Shown: positions 44,482-52,812 of the stretch, in pieces | Position numbering within the stretch: position 1 is the first letter of the stretch | Layout of the letters: each line of letters starts with the position of its first letter | Notes under the pieces: generated by a model | What the model saw: the letters and a program-made list of their open reading frames with translations, nothing else | Databases searched by the model: none | Told to the model about the DNA's origin: nothing | Program-made: the position numbers and the translations under genes | Assembly (NCBI RefSeq): GCF_000281895.1 | Contig: NZ_CM001558.1 | Location: 2,546,556 to 2,610,555, forward strand | Length of the DNA stretch: 64,000 bases | Origin: Pseudomonas fluorescens Q2-87 | GTDB lineage: Bacteria > Pseudomonadota > Gammaproteobacteria > Pseudomonadales > Pseudomonadaceae | Direction: 5' to 3'

Positions 44482-45617
44482 CAGGAGTTACCCGCAGTCA
44501 ACAGCGACTTGAGCGGATACCACCAAGGCGTGCGGTACCCGGTATCGACTCGGACCGTGGCGCTGGTGCCAGAAAACAAAGGCATCGATGGATCCGCCTC
44601 GTCCAGCTCGAGACGCACCGGAACCCGCTGTACCACCTTCACCCAGTTACCGGTGGCGTTTTCCGGCGGCAACAGGGCGAAGTCGGCCCCGGCGCCGGGG
44701 CTTAGGCTGACCACGTGCGCCTTGAACTGCCGATCCGGGTACGTGTCGAGGGTGATGGTCGCCGTCTGGCCGGCTCGCATGTGCGTGACTTGCGTCTCGC
44801 GAAAGTTAGCCTCGACCCAGATCTCCCCGTCGCGGATCATCGCGAACGCCGCCGCGCCGTTATTGACGTAGTTACCGACTTGCAGGTCGTCGACTTTGGC
44901 GACGATACCGTCTTGCGGCGCGGTGACCGTGGCGTAGGCCAGGTGCAGCTGCGCTTCGTCAAGCTGAGCCTTGGCCTCACGCACCGTCGGGTGGCTGTCA
45001 ATCGTGATGTCTGGATTGCCGTTCAGGGCAACGACGGTGCTGGCGATTTGTTGTTCCATCGAGGCGATGCGTTGACGGGATATCTTGAGGTCGGTTTCGG
45101 CGCGCTCATAGACGGCTCGCGACACGAACTCGGTGGCGACCAGGGCTTTTTTACGGCCGAACTCCTTCTGGTCGTAATCCGCCGCCGCCTTGGCCGATTG
45201 CAGCTCGGCCTGTTGCTGGCGATAGCTCGCCTTGAGTCCGTCAATGCGCAAACGTGCGATATCCAACTGTGCTTCGGCACGCTGGACGTCGATCAGAAAA
45301 GGTTCCGGGTCGATACGGAACAGCATTTCGCCCTTGCGGACCCGTTGGTTATCGTCGACAGCGATTTCAACCACCTGCCCGGAAATACGCGAGTTGATCG
45401 ATGTCTTGGCCACGCGGGCATAGGCATTGTCGGTAGACACAAACGGTACGTTTGCAAGGTATTGCCCGTAGCCGATGACGGCCAGGAGCGCTGGAACGCC
45501 GGTCATCAGCAGCGGGCGCAGTTTCTGTTTCAGCGATTTTTCCGGTGGCGCGTCAGCAAGGTTCGGCCCTGGGTGTGCATTGGCTGGTGTTGCTGGGAGA
45601 ACGAATGGCTTGGTCAT
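44481..45617 (-). CDS. Membrane fusion protein, HlyD/EmrA family
   Basis: A 378-residue periplasmic adaptor. One N-terminal membrane helix (MTGVPALLAVIGYGQYL), the half-lipoyl strand VDDNQRVRKGEMLFRIDPEPF, a helical hairpin and a beta-barrel (IRDGEIWVEANFRETQVTHM) follow in the EmrA order. The ATG at 45617 is the most likely start; the open frame continues 135 bases upstream into the promoter region shared with the TetR gene. First gene of the pump operon. Confidence 0.9.
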   Translation of the reverse strand: MTKPFVLPATPANAHPGPNLADAPPEKSLKQKLRPLLMTGVPALLAVIGYGQYLANVPFVSTDNAYARVAKTSINSRISGQVVEIAVDDNQRVRKGEMLFRIDPEPFLIDVQRAEAQLDIARLRIDGLKASYRQQQAELQSAKAAADYDQKEFGRKKALVATEFVSRAVYERAETDLKISRQRIASMEQQIASTVVALNGNPDITIDSHPTVREAKAQLDEAQLHLAYATVTAPQDGIVAKVDDLQVGNYVNNGAAAFAMIRDGEIWVEANFRETQVTHMRAGQTATITLDTYPDRQFKAHVVSLSPGAGADFALLPPENATGNWVKVVQRVPVRLELDEADPSMPLFSGTSATVRVDTGYRTPWWYPLKSLLTAGNS

Positions 45618-45874
45618 GATCGAGTACACCCTTAACCGGGAAGTCGGCCGGTCCTGCGCGAAGTTCGCCAGGTCCGATGTCGTTGATTGCTGTGAGTCAC
45701 CAAACTCGTACGCGGTGGGGAGGATCACTCCGTGCCGCTGTTTCGTCGTCACCAGAGCCTGATTCGAGCGCCGTTACAACAAAGCTGAGGGTCGAGGAAT
45801 TTTTGATTCCTTAATTTTGTGCGATGGTGTAAGAATATGGCTGACCCTATTGGCATGCAAGGAATTTATACGAC

Positions 45875-46498
45875 ATGGCACAAAATAAAACTCCAGGCGC
45901 GAAAGGCCGTGGCCGGCCACGCGCCTACGACCCGCAGACAGCGCTTCAACAAGCGCTAGGGGTGTTCTGGAATACGGGTTATTCCGCCGCCTCGCTGGAC
46001 AGCATCGCCAGCGCCGCCGGCATGAACCGCCCGAGTCTCTATGCAGCCTTTGGCGATAAACATGCGATCTACATCAAGGCGCTCGACCAATACTGGGAAA
46101 CGGCCCATTGCGCCATGCAAGACGCATTGACCGATACCAGCCTGACGCTGGAGCAAGCCCTGATGCGCTTTTACGAAGGGCAGTTGGCGATTTACTTTTC
46201 GGGCGATGGCCAGCCTCGTGGCTGCTTCGCGATTGGCACGGCGACCACCGAGGCTGTCGAGGATCCGCAAATCCGTGATGTGCTTTCGCTTCGACTGAGC
46301 CAGCTCGACGCCGACCTTGAGGCACGCCTGCGCCAAGCCATCGACTCGGGAGAGTTAAAGGCCGATGCCGACCTGAGAGCCCTGGCCGGTCTTGCCTCTT
46401 CGCTATTGCACAGCATTGCCATTCGCGCGCGGGCGGGTAAATCCCATGATGAGCTGGCTCACCTTGCGCGCAGTGCCGTCAAAGTCATGTGCCGTTGA
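45875..46498 (+). CDS. TetR family regulator of the efflux operon
   Basis: A 207-residue TetR-type repressor. The N-terminal helix-turn-helix reads TALQQALGVFWNTGYSAASL, SIASAAGMNRPSLYAAFGDK. The C-terminal half is a helical ligand domain with a Cys in QPRGCFAIGTA. It is divergent from the EmrA-like gene across 257 bases, so it most likely represses the pump and is relieved by a pump substrate. No clear palindromic operator was identified by eye. AAGGAA precedes the ATG. Confidence 0.9.
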   Translation: MAQNKTPGAKGRGRPRAYDPQTALQQALGVFWNTGYSAASLDSIASAAGMNRPSLYAAFGDKHAIYIKALDQYWETAHCAMQDALTDTSLTLEQALMRFYEGQLAIYFSGDGQPRGCFAIGTATTEAVEDPQIRDVLSLRLSQLDADLEARLRQAIDSGELKADADLRALAGLASSLLHSIAIRARAGKSHDELAHLARSAVKVMCR

Positions 46499-47010
46499 GC
46501 GGCGCAACAGAGGGGCTGGAAGACATTCTGGCTGAAGGCCTGTCGGTGATTTTTTGCGGAATCAATCCGGGCTTGTTGGCGAAGGCGCAGGGGCATCATT
46601 TCGCCGGGCGGGGCAATCGTTTCTGGCGGACGTTGCATCTGGCTGGGTTCACTGCGCAACCAGTGTCACCGGAAAATGACCGATCAATCCTTGGCTATCA
46701 TTGCGGATTGACCACCGTGGTTGCCCGTCCGACTGCCCGCGCTGATCAACTGACGGCCCAGGAGTTCGAGGCTGTCGCGGTAGAGTTCGAGCAAAAGATT
46801 GCCCGCTATGCACCGCGTCATGTGGCGTTTCTCGGCAAGGTGGCCTACGCCGGTTTGTCCGGGCAGAAAGTCATTGAATGGGGGCTTCAACCCAGGACGT
46901 TCGGCGGAGCAGCCGCCTGGGTGCTGCCCAACCCCAGTGGACGCAACCTGGCATTCACATTGGAGCAACTGGTGGCTGCGTATCGGCAACTGCATCGGGC
47001 TGCGCGCTGA
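46489..47010 (+). CDS. mug: G/U mismatch-specific DNA glycosylase
   Basis: A 173-residue DNA-repair enzyme of the Mug/TDG branch of the uracil-DNA glycosylase superfamily. It removes uracil or 3,N4-ethenocytosine opposite G. The active-site motif GINPG (CGINPGLLA) and the second motif LPNPSGRN are intact. The start is uncertain: GTG at 46489 overlaps the TetR end by 10 bases, and a TTG at 46495 (TTGA overlap) is possible. Coupling with a TetR gene is probably incidental. Confidence 0.9.
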   Translation: MPLSGATEGLEDILAEGLSVIFCGINPGLLAKAQGHHFAGRGNRFWRTLHLAGFTAQPVSPENDRSILGYHCGLTTVVARPTARADQLTAQEFEAVAVEFEQKIARYAPRHVAFLGKVAYAGLSGQKVIEWGLQPRTFGGAAAWVLPNPSGRNLAFTLEQLVAAYRQLHRAAR

Positions 47011-47056
47011 CGGGCGACTCCATGCGATCGCCCAACGGGCCAGGCGATCTGTCCGT

Positions 47057-47797
47057 TCAGTCCATACGAGTGCCCAACACAATACCTTGCACCCTGAAAT
47101 CATTGAGTGCCGCCACCCCGACAGGCAGAAGTTCCTGGGGCGGGACGCCTACCGTTTCGGCCAGGGCGATCAGATGCTCATGCCCGCTGCGCCGATGCTC
47201 AGTCAGCGATACCAGCAAGGTGTACGCCAGCGGTGCAAGGCGTGAAAAGATCACTTGGTCGCCACGACGTCGAAGCAGGAGCAAAGTGGGCGCCGATGAT
47301 GGTTCGGCAGGCTGATGACCGGGCCCGATGTCGCACACCGGCCAAAGATAGGCGCGGGTCCAGGCCAGTGCCGAGACCACGGGAATGCCTTGGATCAGGT
47401 CGCCGTTCGGGTCATGGGCTGGGTCTTTCGCATCGCTCAATAGAAGCGCGCTCTCGCTCCATTCGTGGTGTGCCAGTTCGGCCAGCCACGCAGGGTAACC
47501 ATGGCTATCGGTGCGTTGTTCCAGATGGCCGACAAACTCACCGGCGATCTGGGTGAACAGAGGTGTCTGGCTCCGGTGTCCGGCATAGAAATCGTTGACC
47601 AGCCTCTGCCAGTCTGCCGTAGCCAGGGTGCGGCGGATGACTGGGAAACTGCCTGCCAACAACGACTCGATATTGCCGAGAAACAGTTGCCGATAGACGG
47701 CCAGGCGCCGTGCTTGCAGCCCAGGCGGGCCCGGATTTCTTGGGTCGCGCACGTAATTGGCCATGCAGCTCAGTTGTTCAAGCAATCGTGCGGACAT
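47057..47797 (-). CDS. hvfC: RiPP maturation partner, HvfC/BufC family (DUF2063)
   Basis: A 246-residue protein with the DUF2063 (HvfC N-terminal) pattern: [27 protein letters not shown] and HEWSESAL. It is the partner of the DUF692 iron enzyme in bufferin and methanobactin-type pathways, probably presenting the precursor peptide to it. It overlaps the end of the DUF692 gene by 20 bases. GGAGG lies six bases before the ATG at 47797. It converges with mug. Confidence 0.88.
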   Translation of the reverse strand: MSARLLEQLSCMANYVRDPRNPGPPGLQARRLAVYRQLFLGNIESLLAGSFPVIRRTLATADWQRLVNDFYAGHRSQTPLFTQIAGEFVGHLEQRTDSHGYPAWLAELAHHEWSESALLLSDAKDPAHDPNGDLIQGIPVVSALAWTRAYLWPVCDIGPGHQPAEPSSAPTLLLLRRRGDQVIFSRLAPLAYTLLVSLTEHRRSGHEHLIALAETVGVPPQELLPVGVAALNDFRVQGIVLGTRMD

Positions 47798-48641
47798 GCT
47801 GCGCCTCCAATCCTGTTTGCCGACCGAACTGCTGGAGGCGCTTGATCTGATCGATCTCCGCAAGCAGCTGCGGCAATGGAGGGAAATTGAAGTCCCGCTC
47901 CAGCAGCGTCGGCACCGGTCCCAGTCGTTCATAGGCCTGATGCAGTAGCGCCCAGACGTCTTGCTTGACCGACGCACCGTGGGTGTCGATTTTCAGGTCA
48001 TCGGCCTCATCGTAATGCCCAGCGACGTGCAGGTAAGTGACCCGCCGCGTCGGGATCGCCGCGAGGAATTCGCTGGCGTCGTACCGGTGATTGATGGCGT
48101 TGACGTAGAGGTTGTTGACGTCCAGCAGCAGATCGCAGTCGGCTTCATCGAGCACGGCCCGTATGAAATCGATTTCGCTCATGGCTTGGAAGGGCGCTGC
48201 GTAATAGGAGATGTTTTCCACTGCGATGCGCTGGCCCAACACGTCCTGTGCCTGACGTATGCGCGCCGCGACATGGTGCACGGCTTCGTCGGTGAAGGGG
48301 ATCGGCAGCAGATCATAAAGATGGCCCTGATCGGCGCAGTAGCTCAGGTGCTCGCTGTAGATCGTCACGGCGTAGCGATCCAGAAAGCCGCGTGTTGCAC
48401 GCAACAGCTCAAGGTCGAGCGGCTGGGCACCGCCGAGCGAGAGCGACAGCCCGTGGCAGGTAATCGGGTATTGCTCGGCCAACCGATCCAACTGCTGGGC
48501 ATAGACCCCGCCGACGCCGATCCAGTTATCCGGCGCGCACTCCAGGAAATCCACGGCGCCGGCGTCCATCGTCATGAGGTCCGCGAGCATGGCGCGGCGC
48601 AGGCCGAGCCCGGCGCTGGTGGGTGAGACGGTAATATTCAT
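47778..48641 (-). CDS. hvfB: DUF692 multinuclear iron oxidase (MNIO), HvfB/BufB family
   Basis: A 287-residue TIM-barrel enzyme of the DUF692 family (relative of MbnB), which uses a multi-iron site to convert peptide cysteines into oxazolone or thiooxazole groups. Metal-ligand segments are visible in order: [53 protein letters not shown] and LLERDFN. The ATG at 48641 follows GGAG by six bases; an earlier ATG at 48653 and a TTG at 48662 are in frame but lie in or next to the hairpin. It acts on the Cys-rich precursor encoded just upstream. Confidence 0.92.
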   Translation of the reverse strand: MNITVSPTSAGLGLRRAMLADLMTMDAGAVDFLECAPDNWIGVGGVYAQQLDRLAEQYPITCHGLSLSLGGAQPLDLELLRATRGFLDRYAVTIYSEHLSYCADQGHLYDLLPIPFTDEAVHHVAARIRQAQDVLGQRIAVENISYYAAPFQAMSEIDFIRAVLDEADCDLLLDVNNLYVNAINHRYDASEFLAAIPTRRVTYLHVAGHYDEADDLKIDTHGASVKQDVWALLHQAYERLGPVPTLLERDFNFPPLPQLLAEIDQIKRLQQFGRQTGLEAQHVRTIA

Positions 48642-48663
48642 GGCTGTCTCCATACATGACAAA

Positions 48664-48692
48664 GCCCTCCCGGCATAAAGGCCGAGGAGGGC
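48664..48692 (-). promoter_or_regulatory. Hairpin between RiPP precursor and maturase genes
   Basis: GCCCTCC-CGGC (48664-48674) pairs with GCCG-A-GGAGGGC (48681-48692) across a six-base loop with one bulged A, an 11-bp GC-rich stem. It sits 13 bases after the precursor stop and just before the maturase ribosome site. It is followed on the transcribed strand by only a short T-run (CTTTG). A leaky terminator or mRNA-processing stem would make precursor more abundant than enzyme. Confidence 0.6.
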
Positions 48693-48705
48693 GGGCGTGC
48701 AGAAA

Positions 48706-49170
48706 TTATTCTTTGGCCTGGCTCATGCGGGTGAACAGTTCGGTGGGCACCTTTTTACCGTTGGCGGTGTATTGGCCGGTGCGGTACTTGTAGGTTTCAG
48801 CCTCGGACAGATAGCCGTCGTGATTGCTGTCCATTTTTTCGAACTCAGCCTGCTGGGTCGGTGCGACGCTCAGGAATTCCTTCAGCGATACGCGATCGTC
48901 ATGGTCGTTGTCGGTGCGGGCAAAGGAGGCATCGCCACATTTGCCTTCACCGCATTTACCTTCCGACTGGCTGACTTTTTTGCTCGTCTCAGCCGCGCCA
49001 CACTTGCCTTCGCCGCACTTGCCCTCGGAAGTTTTTTCAGCCGAGGCCAATTGGTAGCCCTGGGGCAGGGCTTCTACTGCGAAGGCCGATTGGGCCAGGC
49101 TGAAGCCGCCAGAAATGGCCAGTGCGGCGAGAGCGAGGCGAGCGGAACTCAAGGTGTTTTTAGCGTGCAT
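48706..49170 (-). CDS. hvfA: Cys-rich RiPP metallophore precursor with EF-hands (HvfA/bufferin type)
   Basis: A 154-residue exported precursor. A signal peptide (residues 1-31, ending SAFA) is followed by two blocks of [10 protein letters not shown] with C52, C57, C73 and C78, the motif modified by HvfB-type enzymes in copper-binding bufferins. The C-terminal half has two EF-hand loops, D87-E98 ([12 protein letters not shown]) and D114-E125 ([12 protein letters not shown]); the first has Asp at the usual Gly position. The mature protein would bind copper through the modified core and perhaps calcium through the EF-hands, in the periplasm. GGAG precedes the ATG. Maturation is inferred from the neighbours. 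Confidence 0.88.
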   Translation of the reverse strand: MHAKNTLSSARLALAALAISGGFSLAQSAFAVEALPQGYQLASAEKTSEGKCGEGKCGAAETSKKVSQSEGKCGEGKCGDASFARTDNDHDDRVSLKEFLSVAPTQQAEFEKMDSNHDGYLSEAETYKYRTGQYTANGKKVPTELFTRMSQAKE

Positions 49171-49593
49171 ATCGTTTCTCCAAAGAAGAACAGCGTGTCC
49201 CCGGGCAACGTTGCGCGGGGCTTGTACCGTGACGCCTGTGCCGATGCCTGGAACCCGGCCCTGCGAGCAATTCGTCAGGATCCGGTAGCGGGAGGCAGGT
49301 GTGAGCGGACGGGGCTATTTGGCGTTTTCGATGTATCCCGGATGTTTCGGTTCGAGGGGTAATTTGTATTGGAGTGTGTCGCGGATACAGTGCGGTGATA
49401 GCAGGCTTGCACAAAGGCCAGGATCATCTGCCGCGTCAGTGCCGATTGCGATGATCAGGCGTTACCGCTAAAGTCCGGCCTTGGGCGTGCGCTGCGCCCG
49501 CGGTCCGCGCGAAGGGTAACCCCAGGCATGCTTGTAGAATTCCCTAACCCAGCTCCCGGCTTGTCGGCGGACCGAGCCCCTTGAGGAGTTGGC
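49171..49593. other. Divergent intergenic region
   Basis: These 423 bases lie between the RiPP precursor gene (reverse) and the DUF1835 gene (forward). They should hold both promoters. No coding pattern, strong palindrome or RNA gene was seen. There is no sigma-factor gene next to the locus, although bufferin operons are often under an ECF sigma factor. A GC-rich self-complementary patch near 49483-49506 is the only local feature. Confidence 0.6.
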
Positions 49594-50835
49594 ATGCCCG
49601 CTAACAAAACTTCCCGTCATCACGGCCTGGTGGATCTGGCCTCACTGCGCAAACGCGCCAAGCGCCTGCTCAAGGCATTGAAAAACAACGAGGCCGACGA
49701 AGCCTGCGAACAGTTGCGCATGCTTGGCCTTCCGGGCCCCGATTACCGCCTCGCCGACGTCCAATGGCTGGTGGCCCGTGAGGCCGGATTTGCCAGTTGG
49801 CCGAAACTGGTCGCCCACGCCGATGCTGTCGCGTTTACCTCCCGCCACCCCGATTTTGCCGCGACCGGCGAAGCCAGGGTGCAACATTGGCGTTGCGGAA
49901 ATGACATCGAGCGCAGCCTGCGTGTCGCAGGTTTCGGCGGGGCGTTTCACATGTTCGATGATCCGATGGTGATGGGTCCCGTGCCTGCGTTGCCCGAGGA
50001 TGAATACTGGTCGGTGCGCGCCAAGTACATCCAGCAAACGTTCGGTCTCTCGGCGGCGCAGGTCGAGAGTCGCCAGGCCCGGCAGCGGGCGGCATTGGCG
50101 CAGTTGCACCGGGACAGCGAATTGGTGCTGTGGTGCGAGGGCGACGCCTACGATCAGCTGTTCCTGATCCGGCTGCTGGCAAGCCTGCCCTGTCTGCCAC
50201 GCCGACTCGAGCTGATCGAGATGAACCAGGTCCCCGGTGTAGAGCGGTTCATCGGTATCGGTCAGCTGGCGCCGGACCTTCTCGCCTGGCTGTGGCCGCA
50301 GCGACGCCCGTTGGCAGAGGCAGCCTTGTCCCTGGCGCGCCAAGCCTGGGCCGCTTATACCGCCCCGAACCCGAGCGCCTGGGCAAGCCTTGCCGGCCAG
50401 TCGCATCCGGCCTTGCCCCTGTTGGGGCCGGCCCTGGCGCGGCAACTGCAGGAGCTTCCCGGCGCGGACGATGGCTTGAGCCTCACCCAGCGATTGGCGG
50501 CGCGCATCCTCGCCACCCACGGCGAGTTACCTGCCGGCAAGGTGTTCGAGCATCTGATGATGCGGTATGAGCCATTACCGTATCTAGGCGACTTGATGTT
50601 CCACGCGCTATTGCAACCGTTGATCAACGCGCCCGCGCCGTTGATGAGCGAGGCCTCGGGCGCCGACTGGAGGCAGCGCTCGTTGCGACTGACTGCGCTG
50701 GGGGAGCGGGTCCTGGCCGGGCAGGCACACTGGCTTGACCAGGCGCCACCGGATCGCTGGGTGGGCGGGGTGTTTATCGTTGCCGACCAGGCGCCTTGGG
50801 TGGTCAGTGCACAGGGGCAAGTGTGGCGTCGCTGA
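49594..50835 (+). CDS. DUF1835 protein with an N-terminal helical module
   Basis: A 413-residue cytoplasmic protein. The first 75 residues (SLRKRAKRLLKALKNNEADE..; LADVQWLVAREAGFASWPKL) are a short helical module often found at the front of ankyrin-type or uncharacterised proteins. Residues about 95-260 carry the DUF1835 pattern (ERSLRVAGFGGAFHMFDDPM; LVLWCEGDAYDQLFLIRLLA). The function is unknown. TTGAGGAG lies ahead of the ATG. It is monocistronic. Confidence 0.8.
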   Translation: MPANKTSRHHGLVDLASLRKRAKRLLKALKNNEADEACEQLRMLGLPGPDYRLADVQWLVAREAGFASWPKLVAHADAVAFTSRHPDFAATGEARVQHWRCGNDIERSLRVAGFGGAFHMFDDPMVMGPVPALPEDEYWSVRAKYIQQTFGLSAAQVESRQARQRAALAQLHRDSELVLWCEGDAYDQLFLIRLLASLPCLPRRLELIEMNQVPGVERFIGIGQLAPDLLAWLWPQRRPLAEAALSLARQAWAAYTAPNPSAWASLAGQSHPALPLLGPALARQLQELPGADDGLSLTQRLAARILATHGELPAGKVFEHLMMRYEPLPYLGDLMFHALLQPLINAPAPLMSEASGADWRQRSLRLTALGERVLAGQAHWLDQAPPDRWVGGVFIVADQAPWVVSAQGQVWRR

Positions 50836-50968
50836 AGCGCTGCGAGAGCGCTTCGTTCACCGGCTGATGGGTTGGCACGGCCGTTTGAACGTCTGCTCCA
50901 ACGCAGCCTCTGAGAAGAATGCAGGGCGGACCGCGCACTGCCTCTTCACGTTTGGAGGATAGGCTCAC

Positions 50969-51652
50969 ATGAACATCTTAATGGTCCTTACATCCCACGA
51001 TCAGTTGGGCGACACCGGCAAGAAGACCGGTTTTTGGCTGGAAGAATTCGCCGCTCCTTACTACGTTTTCCTCGACGCCGGAGCGACCGTCACGCTCGCC
51101 TCGCCCAAGGGTGGGCAACCGCCGCTGGACCCCAAGAGCGATGAAGAGAATGCCCAGACCGATGCGACGCGCCGCTTCGGCACGGATACCGCGGCCCAAG
51201 CAGCGTTGGCCGACACCTTGCCACTGGGCGAGATCGACCCCTACAACTTCGATGCAGTGTTCTATCCAGGCGGTCACGGGCCCCTGTGGGACCTCGCCGA
51301 AGACGTGGACTCCAAGACCCTGATCGAAGCCTTCTACGCGGCCAATAAACCGGTGGCAGCCGTGTGCCACGCTCCCGGCGTGCTCAAGAACGTCAACGCA
51401 CCGGATGGTCAGCCCGTGGTCAAGGGCAAGAAAGTCACCGGCTTTACCAACTCCGAAGAGGAAGCCGTCGGGCTGACCCAGATAGTGCCGTTTTTGGTGG
51501 AGGACATGCTCAAGGCAAAAGGGGGCGAGTATTCCAAGGCTGCGGACTGGGCGAGCTACGTGGTCGAGGACGGGCATTTGATCACGGGCCAGAACCCGGC
51601 TTCGTCTGAAGCTGCCGCCAAGGCGTTGTTGAAGCGTCTGGCGCAGGAATGA
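50969..51652 (+). CDS. DJ-1/PfpI family protein, glyoxalase III-like
   Basis: A 227-residue class I glutamine-amidotransferase-fold protein. The nucleophile elbow is AVCHAPGVL with its Cys. The acidic residue is in TGFWLEEFAAPYY and the glycine-rich PGGHGPLWDLAED is typical of the Hsp31/PfpI glyoxalase group. It would convert methylglyoxal to lactate without glutathione or repair glycated molecules. TTTGGAGG precedes the ATG. It may be controlled by the MarR-GNAT gene that follows after a likely promoter. Confidence 0.88.
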   Translation: MNILMVLTSHDQLGDTGKKTGFWLEEFAAPYYVFLDAGATVTLASPKGGQPPLDPKSDEENAQTDATRRFGTDTAAQAALADTLPLGEIDPYNFDAVFYPGGHGPLWDLAEDVDSKTLIEAFYAANKPVAAVCHAPGVLKNVNAPDGQPVVKGKKVTGFTNSEEEAVGLTQIVPFLVEDMLKAKGGEYSKAADWASYVVEDGHLITGQNPASSEAAAKALLKRLAQE

Positions 51653-51729
51653 GCTGTCCAGGATCGATAGTTTCAACTGGCAGGGCGTCTGGAGGAGAAC
51701 CAGGTGCGTGCTGGATAGCGCATACTGAG

Positions 51730-51752
51730 TATGGTTGTATCGTGCAACCATA
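51730..51752. promoter_or_regulatory. Likely MarR operator
   Basis: TATGGTTG (51730-51737) and CAACCATA (51745-51752) form a perfect 8-base inverted repeat with a 7-base spacer, 20 bases before the MarR-GNAT start codon. Size and place fit an autoregulatory MarR operator. Confidence 0.65.
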
Positions 51753-51771
51753 TTTAAATTGGAGTTCCCAC

Positions 51772-52722
51772 ATGAATATCGATCCTGCCCTGGTCGACGG
51801 AATTCGCACGGCGTCGCGCACGATGGTTCGAGAGTGGGGATTCTTGGGCGCAACGCTTGCAACCACCGTCTATTCGCCTTCGGCCGTGCACGCCCTGCTG
51901 GAAATCGAGGCAGCGAATACCCTGACCGCAGCCCAGCTCGTGCAGGTGCTTGGCCTGGATAAATCCAGCGTCAGCCGCATGGTGGGTAAACTCATCAAGG
52001 CGGGAGAGTTGCAAGAAAGCGCTGGCAATGATGGTCGCATCAAAAAACTTCAACTGACCCAGCAGGGGAGAATGACCGTTGCCCGAATTCATGCTTATGG
52101 GCAAGCGCAGGTGAAATCCGCAATGCAAAAGTTGAATCCTTCGCAACAACGGACCGTTGCACTAGGGTTGGCGGCGTATGCCCACGCCCTGACGATAGCC
52201 CGTACGGGCGAAGCTGAAGCTCCGGGTGTTTGCATCGAACTGAGCACTGGCTATCGTCCGGGGATCATTGGGCGGTTGGCCGAGATGCATGCGGGTTTCT
52301 ATTCCACGCATTGGGGCTTCGGTCCGGTTTTCGAGAGCCAGGTCGCGTGTGGTGTCGCCGAGTTTGTTGGCCGTCTGGATCAGCCATGTAACAGCATCTG
52401 GAGTGCGATTGTCGATGGACGCATCGTGGGTTCGATTGCCATTGATGGCGAAGACCTGGGCAGAAATGAGGCCCACTTGAGGTGGTTTATTCTTGAGGAC
52501 GAATGTCGTGGCTGCGGCGTAGGCCGCCAGTTGCTGGATGAGGCGGTGGGATTTTGTGACCGAGTCGGTTTCGACGCTATTCAGCTCTGGACCTTCCAGG
52601 GCCTGGACGCTGCACGCAGACTCTATGAGGCCTCTGGGTTCGAGTTGACAAAAGAGGAGCAAGGAAACCAGTGGGGCACAGTCGTCACCGAACAGCGATT
52701 CACGCGGTACAGGAACGGCTGA
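51772..52722 (+). CDS. MarR-GNAT fusion: regulator with acetyltransferase domain
   Basis: A 316-residue two-domain protein. Residues 1-150 are a MarR winged helix (LTAAQLVQVLGLDKSSVSRMVGKLIKAGEL, then a wing with NDGRIKKLQLT). Residues about 165-310 are a GNAT acetyltransferase with the acetyl-CoA loop ECRGCGVGRQLLDEA and the C-terminal ARRLYEASGFE. It may sense or acetylate a small molecule and regulate its own or nearby genes. GGAG lies eight bases before the ATG at 51772; upstream in-frame starts would place the operator inside the gene. Confidence 0.88.
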   Translation: MNIDPALVDGIRTASRTMVREWGFLGATLATTVYSPSAVHALLEIEAANTLTAAQLVQVLGLDKSSVSRMVGKLIKAGELQESAGNDGRIKKLQLTQQGRMTVARIHAYGQAQVKSAMQKLNPSQQRTVALGLAAYAHALTIARTGEAEAPGVCIELSTGYRPGIIGRLAEMHAGFYSTHWGFGPVFESQVACGVAEFVGRLDQPCNSIWSAIVDGRIVGSIAIDGEDLGRNEAHLRWFILEDECRGCGVGRQLLDEAVGFCDRVGFDAIQLWTFQGLDAARRLYEASGFELTKEEQGNQWGTVVTEQRFTRYRNG

Positions 52723-52812
52723 TGGAGCGGTACATTTCATCGACGAATAGGGTGATGCAGGGCGCCTGAAATGACATAAATCCATGGCACCCCGCAAACA
52801 CCTCGCAATGCA

